From: Ptychodera flava
Lineage: Eukaryota > Hemichordata > Enteropneusta > Ptychoderidae
Direction: 5' to 3'
Length of the DNA: 64,000 nt
NCBI RefSeq assembly: GCF_041260155.1
Contig: NC_091934.1
Span: 40,735,194 to 40,799,193 of the forward strand
Under the pieces are notes generated by a model. That model searched no databases. It was given only the letters and a program-made list of their open reading frames with translations, and was not told the DNA's origin. Shown here piece after piece: positions 11,621 through 22,971 of this stretch. Every line of letters starts with the position of its first letter. Within the stretch, counting starts at the first letter, position 1. The position numbers and the translations under genes are program-made.

Positions 11621-14065
11621 ATGACGCATGTCATGGCTGCAAACAAAAATTACTTGATCCGTGATGGTGGTGATGTTACTGCGGCTTCTCACGGTGTGAT
11701 TGGTTATGATATGATAACATCTGATGATGTAAACCAAGATGGTGTCGGTCATTATATGGTCGTGTGTAATGTTAAATCGGAGTTCAACTCAGATGGAGAT
11801 CAACATGAAGGTCAAGATGAAACAGCTAGCCAATTGGAAAGTGATAATTCTTGTAAGTAATACAGATAAAGTTATGCATGTCTACGTTTACTTCCACGTG
11901 GATTTCTGCAGTGAAATATTTTGAGGTCGTATGCATCTCAATATCTGTCCTCAAGGTACATTCAAGGTGCATGCAGCTAATTCCCTGGTATGCTACCCAG
12001 ACTAATACCATGCATTGTCCCAATTGCTGTGACAGATACCCAGACTGAGTCACTGTGAGGCATACCCAGATTGATCCCAGTCAGTGTGATGCATACCCAG
12101 ATTGATCCCAGTCACTGTGTTGCATACCCAGATTGATCCCAGTCAATGTATACCCAGATTGATCCCAGTCAATGTGATGCATACCTAGATTGATCCCAGT
12201 CAGTGTGATGCATACCCAGATTGATCCCAGTCACTGTGATGCATACATAGATTGATCCCAGTCAATGTGATGCATACCTAGATTGATCCCAGTCCATGTA
12301 TACCCAGATTGATCCCAGTCACTGTGATGCATACCTAGATTGATCCCAGTCACTGTATACCCAGATTGATCCCAGTCACTGTGATGCATACCTAGATTGA
12401 TCCCAGTCAGTGTGCATACCCAGATTGATCCCAGTCACTGTGATAATTACCCAGACTGATTCTGCGCACTGTGATAATTACCCAGACTGATCCCATGCAC
12501 TGGGGTACATACCCAGACCGGGCAGTGATACCATGCTGTGTAATTGCTAGCCAGATGGATCCACTGTCATATTGCTATCTGCACCCTGATCCCAGCTGCA
12601 ATATCTAAATTATGAGTGAATTTTACCCTGTGAATGATACACTGGTGTCTTCTTTGTTTGCAGTCAAAATAGATTTTTGCAATTTTTTCTAATTTAAAGG
12701 AACACTCAGTAATATTCAATTGTAATTTTCTTAAATCTAAAATAAAAATATTATTAATTTCAGCCACCAGTCCAGAGTTTTTTCCTTCATGGCGGCGAAA
12801 AAGGTATGTATTAATTGTACATTTTAATTGCTGTTATTGTAATGGAAAAGACATGATCAGAAAACAGAAACTTGTCTAGCTCTGATACAAGTTCCTGGTG
12901 AAATATATATTCTGGGACTTATTAGATTAAGACAGCAATAAGACTGAGATTTGTTCTTTATATTTCAATAAATATGCTTCTCCAATTTGATAAAAATATA
13001 CACACTCGTGCATGAAACCATTATACTGTACTTCCTGCCTTAGAATCACCTCTACCACTAAAAATCTTGGCCAACGTACAAACCATTTTTGTGAACTACA
13101 TTCATCCTACCAAGTTCATTTGTCCCCGTCAGGTCAAGTTGGTAAAAATCAATGAAGCATTACGCATCCCGTATAATATATTTTAACAAAGGCGTGAACG
13201 TTTGAAGCTTCCTGAAAACAGAGACACCGTAAATATGATTTTTACTGACTTAACCTGCTATAACATACTGTGCCAAGTAGATGAAAATACATGATTTAAA
13301 GTTTACGGCTCAACAGAGCTTTTTACTGACTCTGCAGATGGTGAAGTGATAGGCCTGGCAGGATAAGGGATGTACAGGCTTTCCGTAACGTTTAGTTTCT
13401 TTGCCAGATAAATAACCAATATTAAACACGATAAAAAGCAATATTTGTAAAAGGAGGTAAAAGTCAGACCTGAAACTTAAATGCATAATTTGTGCTGAGC
13501 ATTTACGATGTAACAAAGCTTTTTCAATAACTTACCAAGTTAAACATTGTACAAAGGGTGTTATTATTCTGAAACCTGACTCAGAGAGGTCTTTGTGATT
13601 CATTTGAAGGTTTCAGATTTGACTCTTTTTTATCACAGAAAGGAAGTGACCATTGAAGACTTGCAAGAAGAAATAGCAAAATTAAAAAAGAGAGTGAAGA
13701 TACTGGAAGAAGCAAATTTCGGTAACAAAACAACAACAACAACAAAAACAACAACAACAACAACAGTAACGTATAATGGCTATACTATAGGTGAATTAAA
13801 ATGTTTCGTGAGAGAACAAGATAATCTTCACAAAAATGTACGTTCTGTTCTAACAAAACTATTCAGTACTGAGGAGCTTTTAAATTGCTCAATCAGTGGC
13901 AAAAATAGCGCAAAGTCTGCTGGAAACGCAAGGCCAGCATTAAATAGAACACGATACAGTGTCTTCTTAGAAGTAATGAAATCAAAGACGTCTGCCTCCA
14001 AAAATGAAATTAGAGATAAAGTACAAAATGTTATGAAAGTTGTTAGGAATAAAATGAAAAGTTAA
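11621..14065 (+). CDS. BEN-domain protein, three coding exons
   Basis: Coding exons: 11621-11852 (exon opens at an acceptor at 11591), 12764-12803, and 13639-14065. All junctions are GT-AG and the phases agree, giving 232 aa. Residues 1-90 are acidic and polar, ending in a basic stretch (SWRRKRK) made by the 40-nt middle exon, a possible nuclear signal. Residues about 94-117 (LQEEIAKLKKRVKILEE) form a coiled coil. A threonine-rich run at about 120-133 is encoded by an ACA microsatellite. Residues about 136-232 fit a BEN domain (LTKLFSTEELLNCSISG; then RPALN), known in family members to bind DNA or mediate protein contacts in chromatin repression. The ATG was chosen as the first in-frame one in the exon, with A at -3. 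A candidate AATAAA lies at 14874. An upstream coding exon remains possible. Confidence 0.75.
11985..12540. repeat. Intronic minisatellite, 31-bp and 24-bp units
   Basis: About 13 units carry an exact GATTGATCCCAGT phrase between 12070 and 12440, with 3-4 decayed units on either side. Full 31-bp units contain GTGATGCATACCCA or a one-base variant. Shorter 24-bp units lack the GTGATGC piece. The array lies wholly inside the BEN gene's intron between 11853 and 12763. Confidence 0.85.
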
Positions 14066-16121
14066 AAAAAAATTGTGTTAATTATCTTTTTAATTTATAG
14101 CATACAGGTTTTATGGCAGATATGTACTTGCATGCATTTTGTGTCATGCTGCCAATAACAATTACGTAAATGACATACATCTACCATTGAGAAGAGTAGA
14201 TTTTTGCATGCACTAAAACATCTATATGGAATGGGTGGTCAGTAATATGGAGTTTCCAGGTGCCCTGACTAAAGAGCATTCTATGAGGTCTCTACGCCTT
14301 CACTGTTGGACAGTTTCAAGCAGTCATTATCTCACACTCTGTATGTGTAGTACACAGTGTCAGAAGCGCATACAAGACAGTGCTCCAGAGCAGAAGGAAA
14401 AGATATGTGAACATGAATATTTTGTGAATATTGTTCATGAAAATACCATATATAAAAGAGGACTATAGCTTGATGAATATTTCATGGTTCATATGTCATG
14501 GATCGCCACAATTCATCACTTACTATCAAATATTCAGTTCCATTTAATGTTATGCGTATTAAGTTTTATGAATAATTTATGGTTGGCAATATGCATGAAT
14601 TATTAATCAGCTGTTGACATGCTAAAATGTACACAGTGCTAAAATGGTGTCACTTTCCCTTTGTACAATTTCAAGATTTCTACCGAAGAGCTAGACAAGT
14701 CAAACTAACGGCAAGATCTTAGAAAATGCACATTCTGTTTTGTATAAGTGGAATGTATGCCTTTGTGTGGATAGATTGTAAACCTTTTTGATCGCTATTT
14801 CTATGATGGACTCAGTGGAGAACCATGGATTTATGAACATTGAAATATGAAGGCACAGATCAAGGAGTATTGAAATAAATTGTGTACACTGGACAGTTTT
14901 TTTTCAAAGAATGGTGCATCAATAAATATATCCTAAATGACTACAATTGGTTATTTTGAGGATCAATGTGTACTGTGCTTGCAGTCTTAATTAAGTTTTC
15001 AAAAAAAATATTGGTCTAGAACAAGAGAAGATTTCGAGTGATTCACACAGAGTGTATGAATCATAATAGTGTGACATTCAAGTTTGATTTCTTCAGGAAT
15101 GCCAAACATTGTCACATTCAAAGAAATCAACAAATGATAGCATTCAACTCATACATGTTTAAGCATTGACCAATTACAGGACATGATACATCATGTACAA
15201 TGCACCCGATTGGATGATCACTGTAGAATGTACTGATACAGAAGAAATTACTGAACTCAGAACAGCTACGCTTGTCTTGTGTTTGTATATATTTACTCCA
15301 CCCAAAATTACATCACCTGCTTTGCATGTCTGCAACAGTCTGCTATTGGTCTGCCAAAACCATGATTGGCAGGGCTGCAATAGGAATGCTACGGCATTGT
15401 AACAAAGCTTTAATAGTACTGTTATGGTATTGTAAGTGGTGTCTGTAGATGACTACAAGATGTCTTTTCTGCCATGCATTGTAATGAGTCATGTTGTGAA
15501 TTCCTGTTTAATTGTGTGCTTGTTTGGTTTTCATAAGAAAGTAACATTTTATCCCATACCTCATTAAAGTCAGGTGACGAAACTGACTCAATTTTGAAAT
15601 AAACATTACATAACATAAATCTGTACATTCTTTTGTATTTTGCTTTATTGTAAAATACGATTTCATGAACACAACACAAGAAAAGCATGCAAAGTCATCC
15701 TCAACAAAGACAGTGCAGACAAACCAGTGGCATATAGCATACACTGCAAAACAAATGATATCAGGATTGGATAGAACCATGAACCATATTGTTCATGTAA
15801 CATTTGCTGTTGTTCTACTATGCAGTGAAAGATCTATTTATAATTGGAATGTCAGTATAGTTTCTATCATGTACAACAGTTTTTATTTCCACAAACTTTA
15901 CTACTAGATACTTGAAAACTTTATCTACAACATCTTGGAAAAGAATACAATTTCAGTGATGAGGGTGCAACCCGGATGGTAAAAATTTATGATTTTGGTT
16001 CACATTGCAAAAACTGAATTCAACGTCTACTTTTAATAGCTGCCTGGAAATACTACAAAATCACAGAGCAAAGAATGTAAAAACTACTGAGAGTTGGCAA
16101 ATCACTGACTTTAACAAATCT
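14066..16121. other. BEN gene 3' flank and intergenic DNA
   Basis: Contains the likely BEN 3' UTR; AATAAA candidates are at 14874 and about 14924. The rest is AT-rich without a recognisable gene. Several short frames at 15.2-15.9 kb overlap on both strands and carry no domain. Confidence 0.5.
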
Positions 16122-16230
16122 GTCTATGTGAGAGTTAGACTGAAAGATCCATCGCTCGAGGACGCTCCCTACGCTCGGGAGCGTAGAGAGCGCCCTCTAG
16201 CGACGGATCTTGCAGTCTATGTGAGAGTTA
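16122..16230. mobile_element. 77-bp hairpin flanked by 16-bp direct repeats
   Basis: GTCTATGTGAGAGTTA occurs at 16122-16137 and again at 16215-16230. Between them is a GC-rich inverted repeat: CTGAAAGATCCATCGCTCGA on the left pairs with CTAGCGACGGATCTTGCAG on the right, and ACGCTCCCTACGCT pairs with GGGAGCGTAGAGAGCG. It looks like a miniature palindromic insertion with a long target duplication, or a hairpin whose insertion duplicated the site. Confidence 0.55.
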
Positions 16231-16973
16231 ACTGGTTAAATTGAAAACTTTATGTAAAATACATTTTAAGAATACCATGGCTATAAATATAAAAAATTGT
16301 ATAAAATTATCACAATTCTACATTTCTGTGTAACATAAGTTTGAACAAACTTGGCCATTCCATCTGAGAGTATTACTTAAAGACATGAAAAAATAATTAT
16401 GGCATAAATATGGCAATGGCTGCATGGACACAGACATACACTGTTAAACTTCGTTCAGAAGCATTAAGCCCCAGTGACATGGCTTATTCAAGAATTGTGG
16501 TAATGATAATGTAAAAATCATTATAATATACTGAAAAATAATTGTATTCTATAGAACTACATCATCCTTAATAATGACGATAATGTCATGACATTTGACA
16601 CCTGTTGACTTTTAACAGTCATGCAGGGAGCGAATTCAAATAAAGGTGCCCAAAAGTCATGTCCTTTATTTAAAAAAATACACTAGACAAGCCAACTGTG
16701 ACGAACCCGAGAAAATGCTCTCATCATTTCCAAGAATTGATACTACACCATTTCTAGACATTACGTTTAGATTTGGGAATATGAATTCCAAGGGACAAGT
16801 ACAGTGATTCCTTTCAACTTGGATTGCAAGCAAGGAATAAAAGAATGGAAAATATCATACCACTGGTAGTAATATCAGAAAGTATGCTTACAGTAGATAA
16901 GAAAATGGACCCATGTCTGTACTTGTAGTTGGTGGTCTATAAGAGATGATTCAGACAAAGGTTAGCAACCACG
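16231..16973. other. 3' flank of TRIM-NHL copy 1
   Basis: Lies downstream of the copy-1 stop on the minus strand. A minus-strand AATAAA candidate is at 16665-16670. The phrase AATATGAATTCCAA near 16780 recurs near 30420 downstream of copy 2, indicating shared 3' flank. Confidence 0.5.
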
Positions 16974-18272
16974 TCATTTTTTCTTGAATGCCACCAAACG
17001 TTTGCCATCACAAACTATCATTTTGTATGGCATGTTTTCAACAAAACACAAGTTGATGGGGTTGAGCAGACCTAAAATTTCATCAATAAAGTTACCTTTC
17101 TCGTCGTAAACTAAAACTCTTTTATTAACAATATCGCACACATAGATGTTATCAGCCTCGTCTGCAAGTATTCCCGCTGGACTTGATGGATTTGCGACAC
17201 CACGGCCACCATGGATATCAAAGTGATGAAGATACTGGCCAGAGGCAGTCAGCAATTGTACACGTTTATTGCCAACTTCAGAAACAATCAAATTACCCTT
17301 GGAATCTACAGCGACACCACAGGGGTGTTTCAACTCACCCGGGCCACTTCCACGTTTTCCTATTTTCTGTGATATCACATTGGATGGAAGTGAAATTGCG
17401 TATACGCAGTGATGCAGACCATCGGCCACATACAACACCTTCTGGTTATGACTAAGGGACACACAGCATGGGTCACCAAACTGGTCCTGGCCTAGTGTGT
17501 CCAGTAACTCACCCTCAATATTCGTAACCACTATTTGATTATTGCCACCAAGGAAACACTTTCCACTGGAATAATCATAGAGCCCTCCATCTGATATGTA
17601 ATATGTATCGTCATTTGTCACTGCTATACTTGCAGGACTGAATGGCTTCTGTCCATTGAATGGGAACTTCAAATACTTCAGAAAGTTCCACTGCTTATCA
17701 AGGACATAAATAACGTGATGTATTTGGTCAGCCATGAGAACATTGCCACGAGAATCGATCCTAACTGAACAAACTAACCCAAACTGATCACTGCCATTTT
17801 CCATCACCTTACACTGAGACCACTGACTATTCTGGGTGAGAAGAGATAGGAACATTCTCATCAGGTCAGGATTCACAGTGATTTGCGATGGGGAAGATTT
17901 CATTTGATGGGGTTTCACGCTGATATTGTAAGGTGAGCCCCTGATAGGCTGACCTGCCAAAGTTACCGACAGTTGAAAGACACCCTCCTTCTCAAAGGAA
18001 ATACTCAAAACACCTATAACGTCACTGGCTTCGTTTAGATTTGGGCGTACTATAGGTATCATTTCAGTTTTGCCACTGTCTGGTGTAATTATCTCTGCCT
18101 TGAGCGAATGACTTGCCACACTACACCCACTCTTGATAGTGACCTTCACATTATCTTTCACTTTGACATCTTCTGGGATGATGGCCTGAACGAAATTGTG
18201 AAGATTAGGTGTACCCAGGGTTCCTGATACTTCTAGAGGCTTCTTTAAAAAACTTGGCAATGTGCACATGTC
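16974..18272 (-). CDS. TRIM-NHL copy 1, 3' exon: filamin repeat + NHL propeller
   Basis: A 432-residue terminal exon. On the minus strand it opens at GAC-ATG directly after TTCTTACAG, the acceptor place used by copies 2 and 3. Residues about 10-120 are a filamin/ABP280 repeat, closing with GQPIRGSPYNISV. A linker with about 20 more residues than in copy 2 follows, then about six NHL blades (for example GSGPGELKHPCGVAVDSKGN). NHL propellers of TRIM2/3/71-type proteins bind substrates or RNA. The frame is open to the stop. It joins in phase 0 to the B-box exon at 24397-24990 across a 6.1-kb intron full of repeats, giving 630 aa. The protein is clearly diverged from copies 2 and 3, which resemble each other far more. 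Confidence 0.85.
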   Translation of the reverse strand, partial: DMCTLPSFLKKPLEVSGTLGTPNLHNFVQAIIPEDVKVKDNVKVTIKSGCSVASHSLKAEIITPDSGKTEMIPIVRPNLNEASDVIGVLSISFEKEGVFQLSVTLAGQPIRGSPYNISVKPHQMKSSPSQITVNPDLMRMFLSLLTQNSQWSQCKVMENGSDQFGLVCSVRIDSRGNVLMADQIHHVIYVLDKQWNFLKYLKFPFNGQKPFSPASIAVTNDDTYYISDGGLYDYSSGKCFLGGNNQIVVTNIEGELLDTLGQDQFGDPCCVSLSHNQKVLYVADGLHHCVYAISLPSNVISQKIGKRGSGPGELKHPCGVAVDSKGNLIVSEVGNKRVQLLTASGQYLHHFDIHGGRGVANPSSPAGILADEADNIYVCDIVNKRVLVYDEKGNFIDEILGLLNPINLCFVENMPYKMIVCDGKRLVAFKKK

Positions 18273-18439
18273 CTGTAAGAAAAAAAATCATTTTAAATTT
18301 ATTATTTAAATTTATAATGTCCGGTTTATATAATCTGTACTTTGGATTAAACTGTGACTACAATGTATTTGAATTTCGTCAGCCACTCCTTTATTCACAG
18401 TTACGGTGTGATTTTAGTTATTTGCTTGATGTCATAGTG

Positions 18440-18441
18440 TC

Positions 18442-18476
<35 letters not shown>

Positions 18477-18503
18477 GTCTGTCTGTCTGTCTGTCTGTCT
18501 GTC
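18440..18503. repeat. (CTGT)n microsatellite
   Basis: Tetranucleotide array with one interruption near 18477, in the copy-1 intron. Open frames across it on both strands are artefacts of the repeat. Confidence 0.9.
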
Positions 18504-19259
18504 AAGATGGTTTCACAAAAATTGCCCTTCATAGTCAAGTTAGACTTGATGTACAGATGTAGCAATAAAGTTCGATTTACAAGTCCAGCATAATCGGCAA
18601 CAATTTGCATATTTACTGATTTGGTGTGAGTATCTTGACTATAGCTGTTCTGAATTTAATGATAGCATGTGAAAAAAATTACTGCACACACTTATGCTTC
18701 CTCTCTTTGTACATTTGATGCTATACAGTTGGCAAATATGAAATTTGCATATTTAAATAATTGACAAACATGATTGTTTGCTATGGCTTGACCAATTACT
18801 TTGATACTTGATAACATAAACCTTGAAATACGTTTTTATACTATATGCAATTGCTGCCAGAAACTTGTTAGGGCTGCCGGAGGTGGCTCACCCGCGGAGA
18901 ATATTTCATAATCAAATATCCCTCCAATTGTACTGATTTCAGGCATATTGATGATGATATTTAACATGTTTAACTCCTGTTGGAACAATGTTTTATCAAC
19001 ACTTTATGCTTTTTGGTATTATGAACCTGCCGGCAATTTCCCCCTCCCCGTCCTTCATCCCTCAGGAATCAAACGGTTCTCCCCTACCTACGAAACTGTC
19101 GTAGGTTTCAACCGTTGAAACTAACATCACCAGCAATAGTCAGGTGGCTTAGCAACAAAAAACAGCAAGATCGTTACACGGATGACAAAAGTGCCAAATT
19201 TTGTACATAGGTTCACATATATGTGTAGATCAAAATTAGCTATTGCTCCAAAAATTTGG

Positions 19260-19640
19260 GCCACCGGAAAGGCTTGATGACGTCATAAATTCAAAATGGC
19301 CGCCATTATATTGCTTAAAAATGGTAAAATACGGTTTATTCGGCCAATTTTCAATATTTTTTTGAATAAACTGACACAAAATTATAAACATGAAATTGAC
19401 GCAAATCAATTATTATGATGATGTCATAATCCAAAATGGCCGACCAAATTCAAAATGTCTGCCGTAACATTGTCTAAAATGTTAAAGCACTGTTAATTAA
19501 GCCTGTTTCAGCATTTTATCGCCTGAACTGAAATTAACACCCCAAATTACAGACATAACATATCATTGATGCATATAAATTATTGTTATGACGTCATAAA
19601 ACCCAAATGGCAACCGAAAGTTATAAAATGGCCGATTATG
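19260..19640. repeat. Three ~150-bp units with TGACGTCA and AAAATGGC motifs
   Basis: A palindromic TGACGTCA (19277, 19589) or TGATGTCA (about 19421) is followed each time by a few bases and CAAAATGGC or CCAAATGGC. Spacing is about 145 and 167 bp. TGACGTCA equals a CREB/ATF site, but the regular placement suggests a decayed repeat more than an enhancer. It abuts the left inverted repeat of the Penelope-like element. Confidence 0.5.
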
Positions 19641-20033
19641 AAGTTAACTATGCTTGGTACAATAGCCCATTTACGTGACAAAACGATAGTTTCAAGGTAA
19701 TGTACAATTTGTATTGATATTCCATAAACTCAAAATAAAAGATAAATGTACCAAAACTTAGCCGATACGTTCAACACAAGTAACAAACTCTTATGAGATT
19801 ATTTATTATTAAACAATGATCTGTGTTTGAAAAATCGAATCGATATAAAAGGAAATGAAGGCAACTTAACACACTGATTCAACCTTGTTTATGATACAGT
19901 ATAGTGAGTAAATCAATGTGATTTCGTGATAGGGAAACATGGTGAGAAACCAGTGAATCAATAGTACTTTGACCCTCGTAATGTGACCTTGGTCTCAGAG
20001 AAAAGGTTTTATGATGGTGCTTCCTCCTAGCGG

Positions 20034-20065
20034 CGTTTCGGGCCAAAGTGGGGTCCCTTCTTCAG
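20034..20065 (-). ncRNA. Hammerhead-ribozyme-like core
   Basis: Minus strand: CTGAAGA (fits the conserved CUGANGA), then GGG-ACC ... GG-CCC able to form stem II with one bulge, then GAAAC. Hammerheads are known in Penelope-like pseudo-LTRs and this lies at the matching place. Stems I and III and the cleavage site were not worked out, so self-cleavage is unproven. Confidence 0.4.
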
Positions 20066-21839
20066 TCACTTGAATGGTCTTGTATTCCAACATGCTTAGT
20101 TTGATGGTAGCCATCAAGTAGAGATGCTAAGATCATTATGTTGTGGTCTGATTGTTGCGTGAATTGTTGCTCAGACCGTTCATTTGTACTCTCCTTGTGT
20201 TTGAATTTTGCTTAAAGGAGGATATCCTGTATGTTTTTCTTCCTTTTATACGTTATTACAGGTTTTCTGGAAAACCATGGCCAGCGTTTAATCGCCCCTT
20301 CATTATTTTCCAGTTTCTTATCACATTGTTTGATTAGGCTGGTTTTGATGAGGTTGTGCTGACAAGTTTTTTGTTGCATCATTACTCTTATTTCTGTGGA
20401 TGAAGGATGGCTGCCATTTTGTTACATTAACTTCTTTTCGATACAAGCTATGTCTTTCTTTTTCTAATCTCGTTGTTGAAGTTTTTGCGTTGAGAATTGA
20501 CCTTTTTTTATGAAGTCCATATTTTTGTTGCATGTGCGAACATATCTGAGTAATTCACTTTTCTTTAATGAATCATTTGAAGGTTGGTGGCAGATAATAT
20601 CGTCAGATGGTTTGGTGTGGGTTTTGCAGTCGAGCAATCTATTGCGTCTCTGGCATTTGAAGACCACGAGGTCAGGGTATGAGATTTTGTCGATAGAATG
20701 TTCAATTATGAATTCCCAAGTTGAACGTAGGGTACATGGTGTTGCACTCCTCGACAAATGTTCTGAATGTTAAAGGTTTATGTTCTGTTCCTGAGTTAAT
20801 CATGAAAATGTCTGCTTTTAAACGTTTCCATACGAATATTTGACCGGATTGGGATCTAATATAACTTTCTCCGTTTCATGGTATGTGATATCAGCTATTT
20901 CTGGTGAGCCCATGCTGCATCCAGAGAAATGTTTGTAATTTTCTCAGTTGAAGTAAAATATGTTGCGTTTCAGAATAATCGGCAGTAAGGCTTTCATGTA
21001 CGTTGTTAGTGGGTTTTTGTATCGTATCAGTTGGCCGGTACTGTTTCAGAGTCCAACGCTATGATCGCTGCATTTATGGCTTCATTTTTGGCATGTTTTT
21101 CTACATCGATACAACGTTTAATGTTACCAGAATAGAGTTTGCTTGTATTTTATTGATTCTAACTAGTTAATGAAGTTTTTGTGTCCCTGACATATGTAGG
21201 TCGTCTTTGCGTGATTGGTTTTATGACAAAGTCTAGAAATTCCGAGATTTGGTTTATTGGGCTCGAGCAGCCATTTCTATTGAGACTTTGGATGATGATT
21301 GTTCCTTCTGCTTGGGTTTTGTGTATGTTTGGCGGGAGATACCATCGTGGTGTACAAATTATTTTACTTATGGGAATGGGGAAACTGTAAATCACCTCGT
21401 CAAGGATCTTCGTGTCGCAGATAAATGATTTCATATACAATATCAAACGTATAGTTAATGTTGCCAAGTGTTGCCTAACTTTCTTTAATGTCATTTGTCG
21501 TATTCACAATTACTATCATAATGCCTCTTCCTTTATTGATGGGTTTTATTGCGATTTGTTTGTTTTCAGTCAGATTGTTCAGAGCAGTCTTTTCTATTAG
21601 AGTTATGTTCTTTCTGATGTGCGTTGCGAATAGAATTTCCTCTATCGATCTAAGTTGCTTCGAGACAGTTTTACAATTTTGGGTTTTCCGCTGTTAGTAG
21701 TGTCGACATTGGACTTATCTTAGAACAGATGTCTAATTGATTGATTGATCGTTTGTTTCTCATGATATTGCACAATCTTATGATGCGAATAAATTTGTTG
21801 ATATCTGATAGGACAATTTTTCTGTATAGGCACTTTGGA

Positions 21840-21965
21840 ATTTATTTTATTTTTTATTTATTTATTTATTCATCTTTATACTGGTTAGCTCCCTCAGTCA
21901 AAAAATGTACTGATTTCCAAGGAGGACCAGTGTAAAATAAAATAAAACATTGTAATGAATAAAAC
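21840..21965 (-). mobile_element. Possible LINE/SINE 3' tail
   Basis: On the minus strand a CTGAGGGAGCTAACCAGTAT phrase runs into AAGATG and then (AATA)n, the arrangement of a non-LTR element's 3' end with its tail microsatellite. It lies within the Penelope-like element. No coding part is present, so the assignment is tentative. Confidence 0.3.
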
Positions 21966-22898
21966 TAAAATAACACTTAAGGGAATAAAAAAAGCAAAAT
22001 GGAATGGAAATAAATTTTAAGCCTTTGCTTAATGCTTTGATTTCAACATTTGGTAAGGTTTGATTTGCACGATTTTTGATGAATCGAAGAATCTTTCTGA
22101 GTTCTTGTTTTTTTCGAATTTTTTTTCGAATTTCTGTTTATGTTCTCCCTGGCGTTTTTTATGGTTTTGGTCTCCAAACAGCAAAACGATGCCAAACACG
22201 AAAGGCAACGCTTTTCATAAAATTCACGAAAGTTGCAAAAAAAGCAAGGTAAGCTACCTTCAAAAGGCTAAAAAGTATTCTCTTTGTTCATATAACTCTG
22301 ACGAAACGGTCTTTTTAGGCCAGCACATCCTCCGAAAGGAGAAATACTGTTAGTACAAAATTATGTGCCTGTCACCACACATCGAGATACAAATAACAGA
22401 AAATTCAACAAACGAAAAAGGCTTCTCAAAGAAAAGAAGCAAAAGACCCAAATCACAAACATAAAACCTTTTTTCGGGGATCAAGGACACACGACCAAGG
22501 TCAAGGCATGATTTATTTACTGGTTTCTCGCTAATCTACTCACTATATCGTAACACTTTCAGAGGTAGAACCGATGCGTAAAGTTGCCCTCATTTCCTTT
22601 ACATTGATTCAGTTTTTCAGACAGAGGCCATTGTTAAATAATCAATAATTTCATAATAGTTTTGTAACTTGTGTTGAGGTTATTGGCTGAGTTTTGGTAC
22701 ATTTATCATTTATTTTGAGTTCATGGATCATCAAGACAAATTGTACATTACCTTTGAACTATCATTTTGTCACATAAATGGGTCATTGTACTAAGCATAG
22801 TGAACGTCATAATAGGCCATTTTGTAATTTATCAGCGCAGTTAAAAGCTACGTTAGAAATTAAGAACTATAACTTAGACCGCAAAAGATATCGTATAT

Positions 22899-22967
<69 letters not shown>
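22899..22967. repeat. (TA)n microsatellite
   Basis: Uninterrupted TA array bordering the 249-bp tandem repeat on its low-coordinate side. Confidence 0.95.

Positions 22968-22971
<4 letters not shown>

Larger units (their letters stand above)
19612..22832 (-). mobile_element. Penelope-like retroelement with inverted terminal repeats (fossil)
   Basis: The minus strand at 21159-21494 encodes a reverse-transcriptase segment with the Penelope-type phrase ISEFLDFVIKPI followed by RPTYVRDTK. About 0.4 kb at each end (19612-20025 and 22462-22832) match as inverted repeats at high identity, and a hammerhead-like core sits at the inner edge of the low-coordinate end. Penelope-like elements are known for pseudo-LTRs in direct or inverted order and for hammerhead ribozymes. 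The coding part is broken in many places and the element looks old. It sits in the intron of TRIM-NHL copy 1, on the same strand. A TTTA-rich LINE-like tail near 21840-21965 is probably nested in it. Confidence 0.65.
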
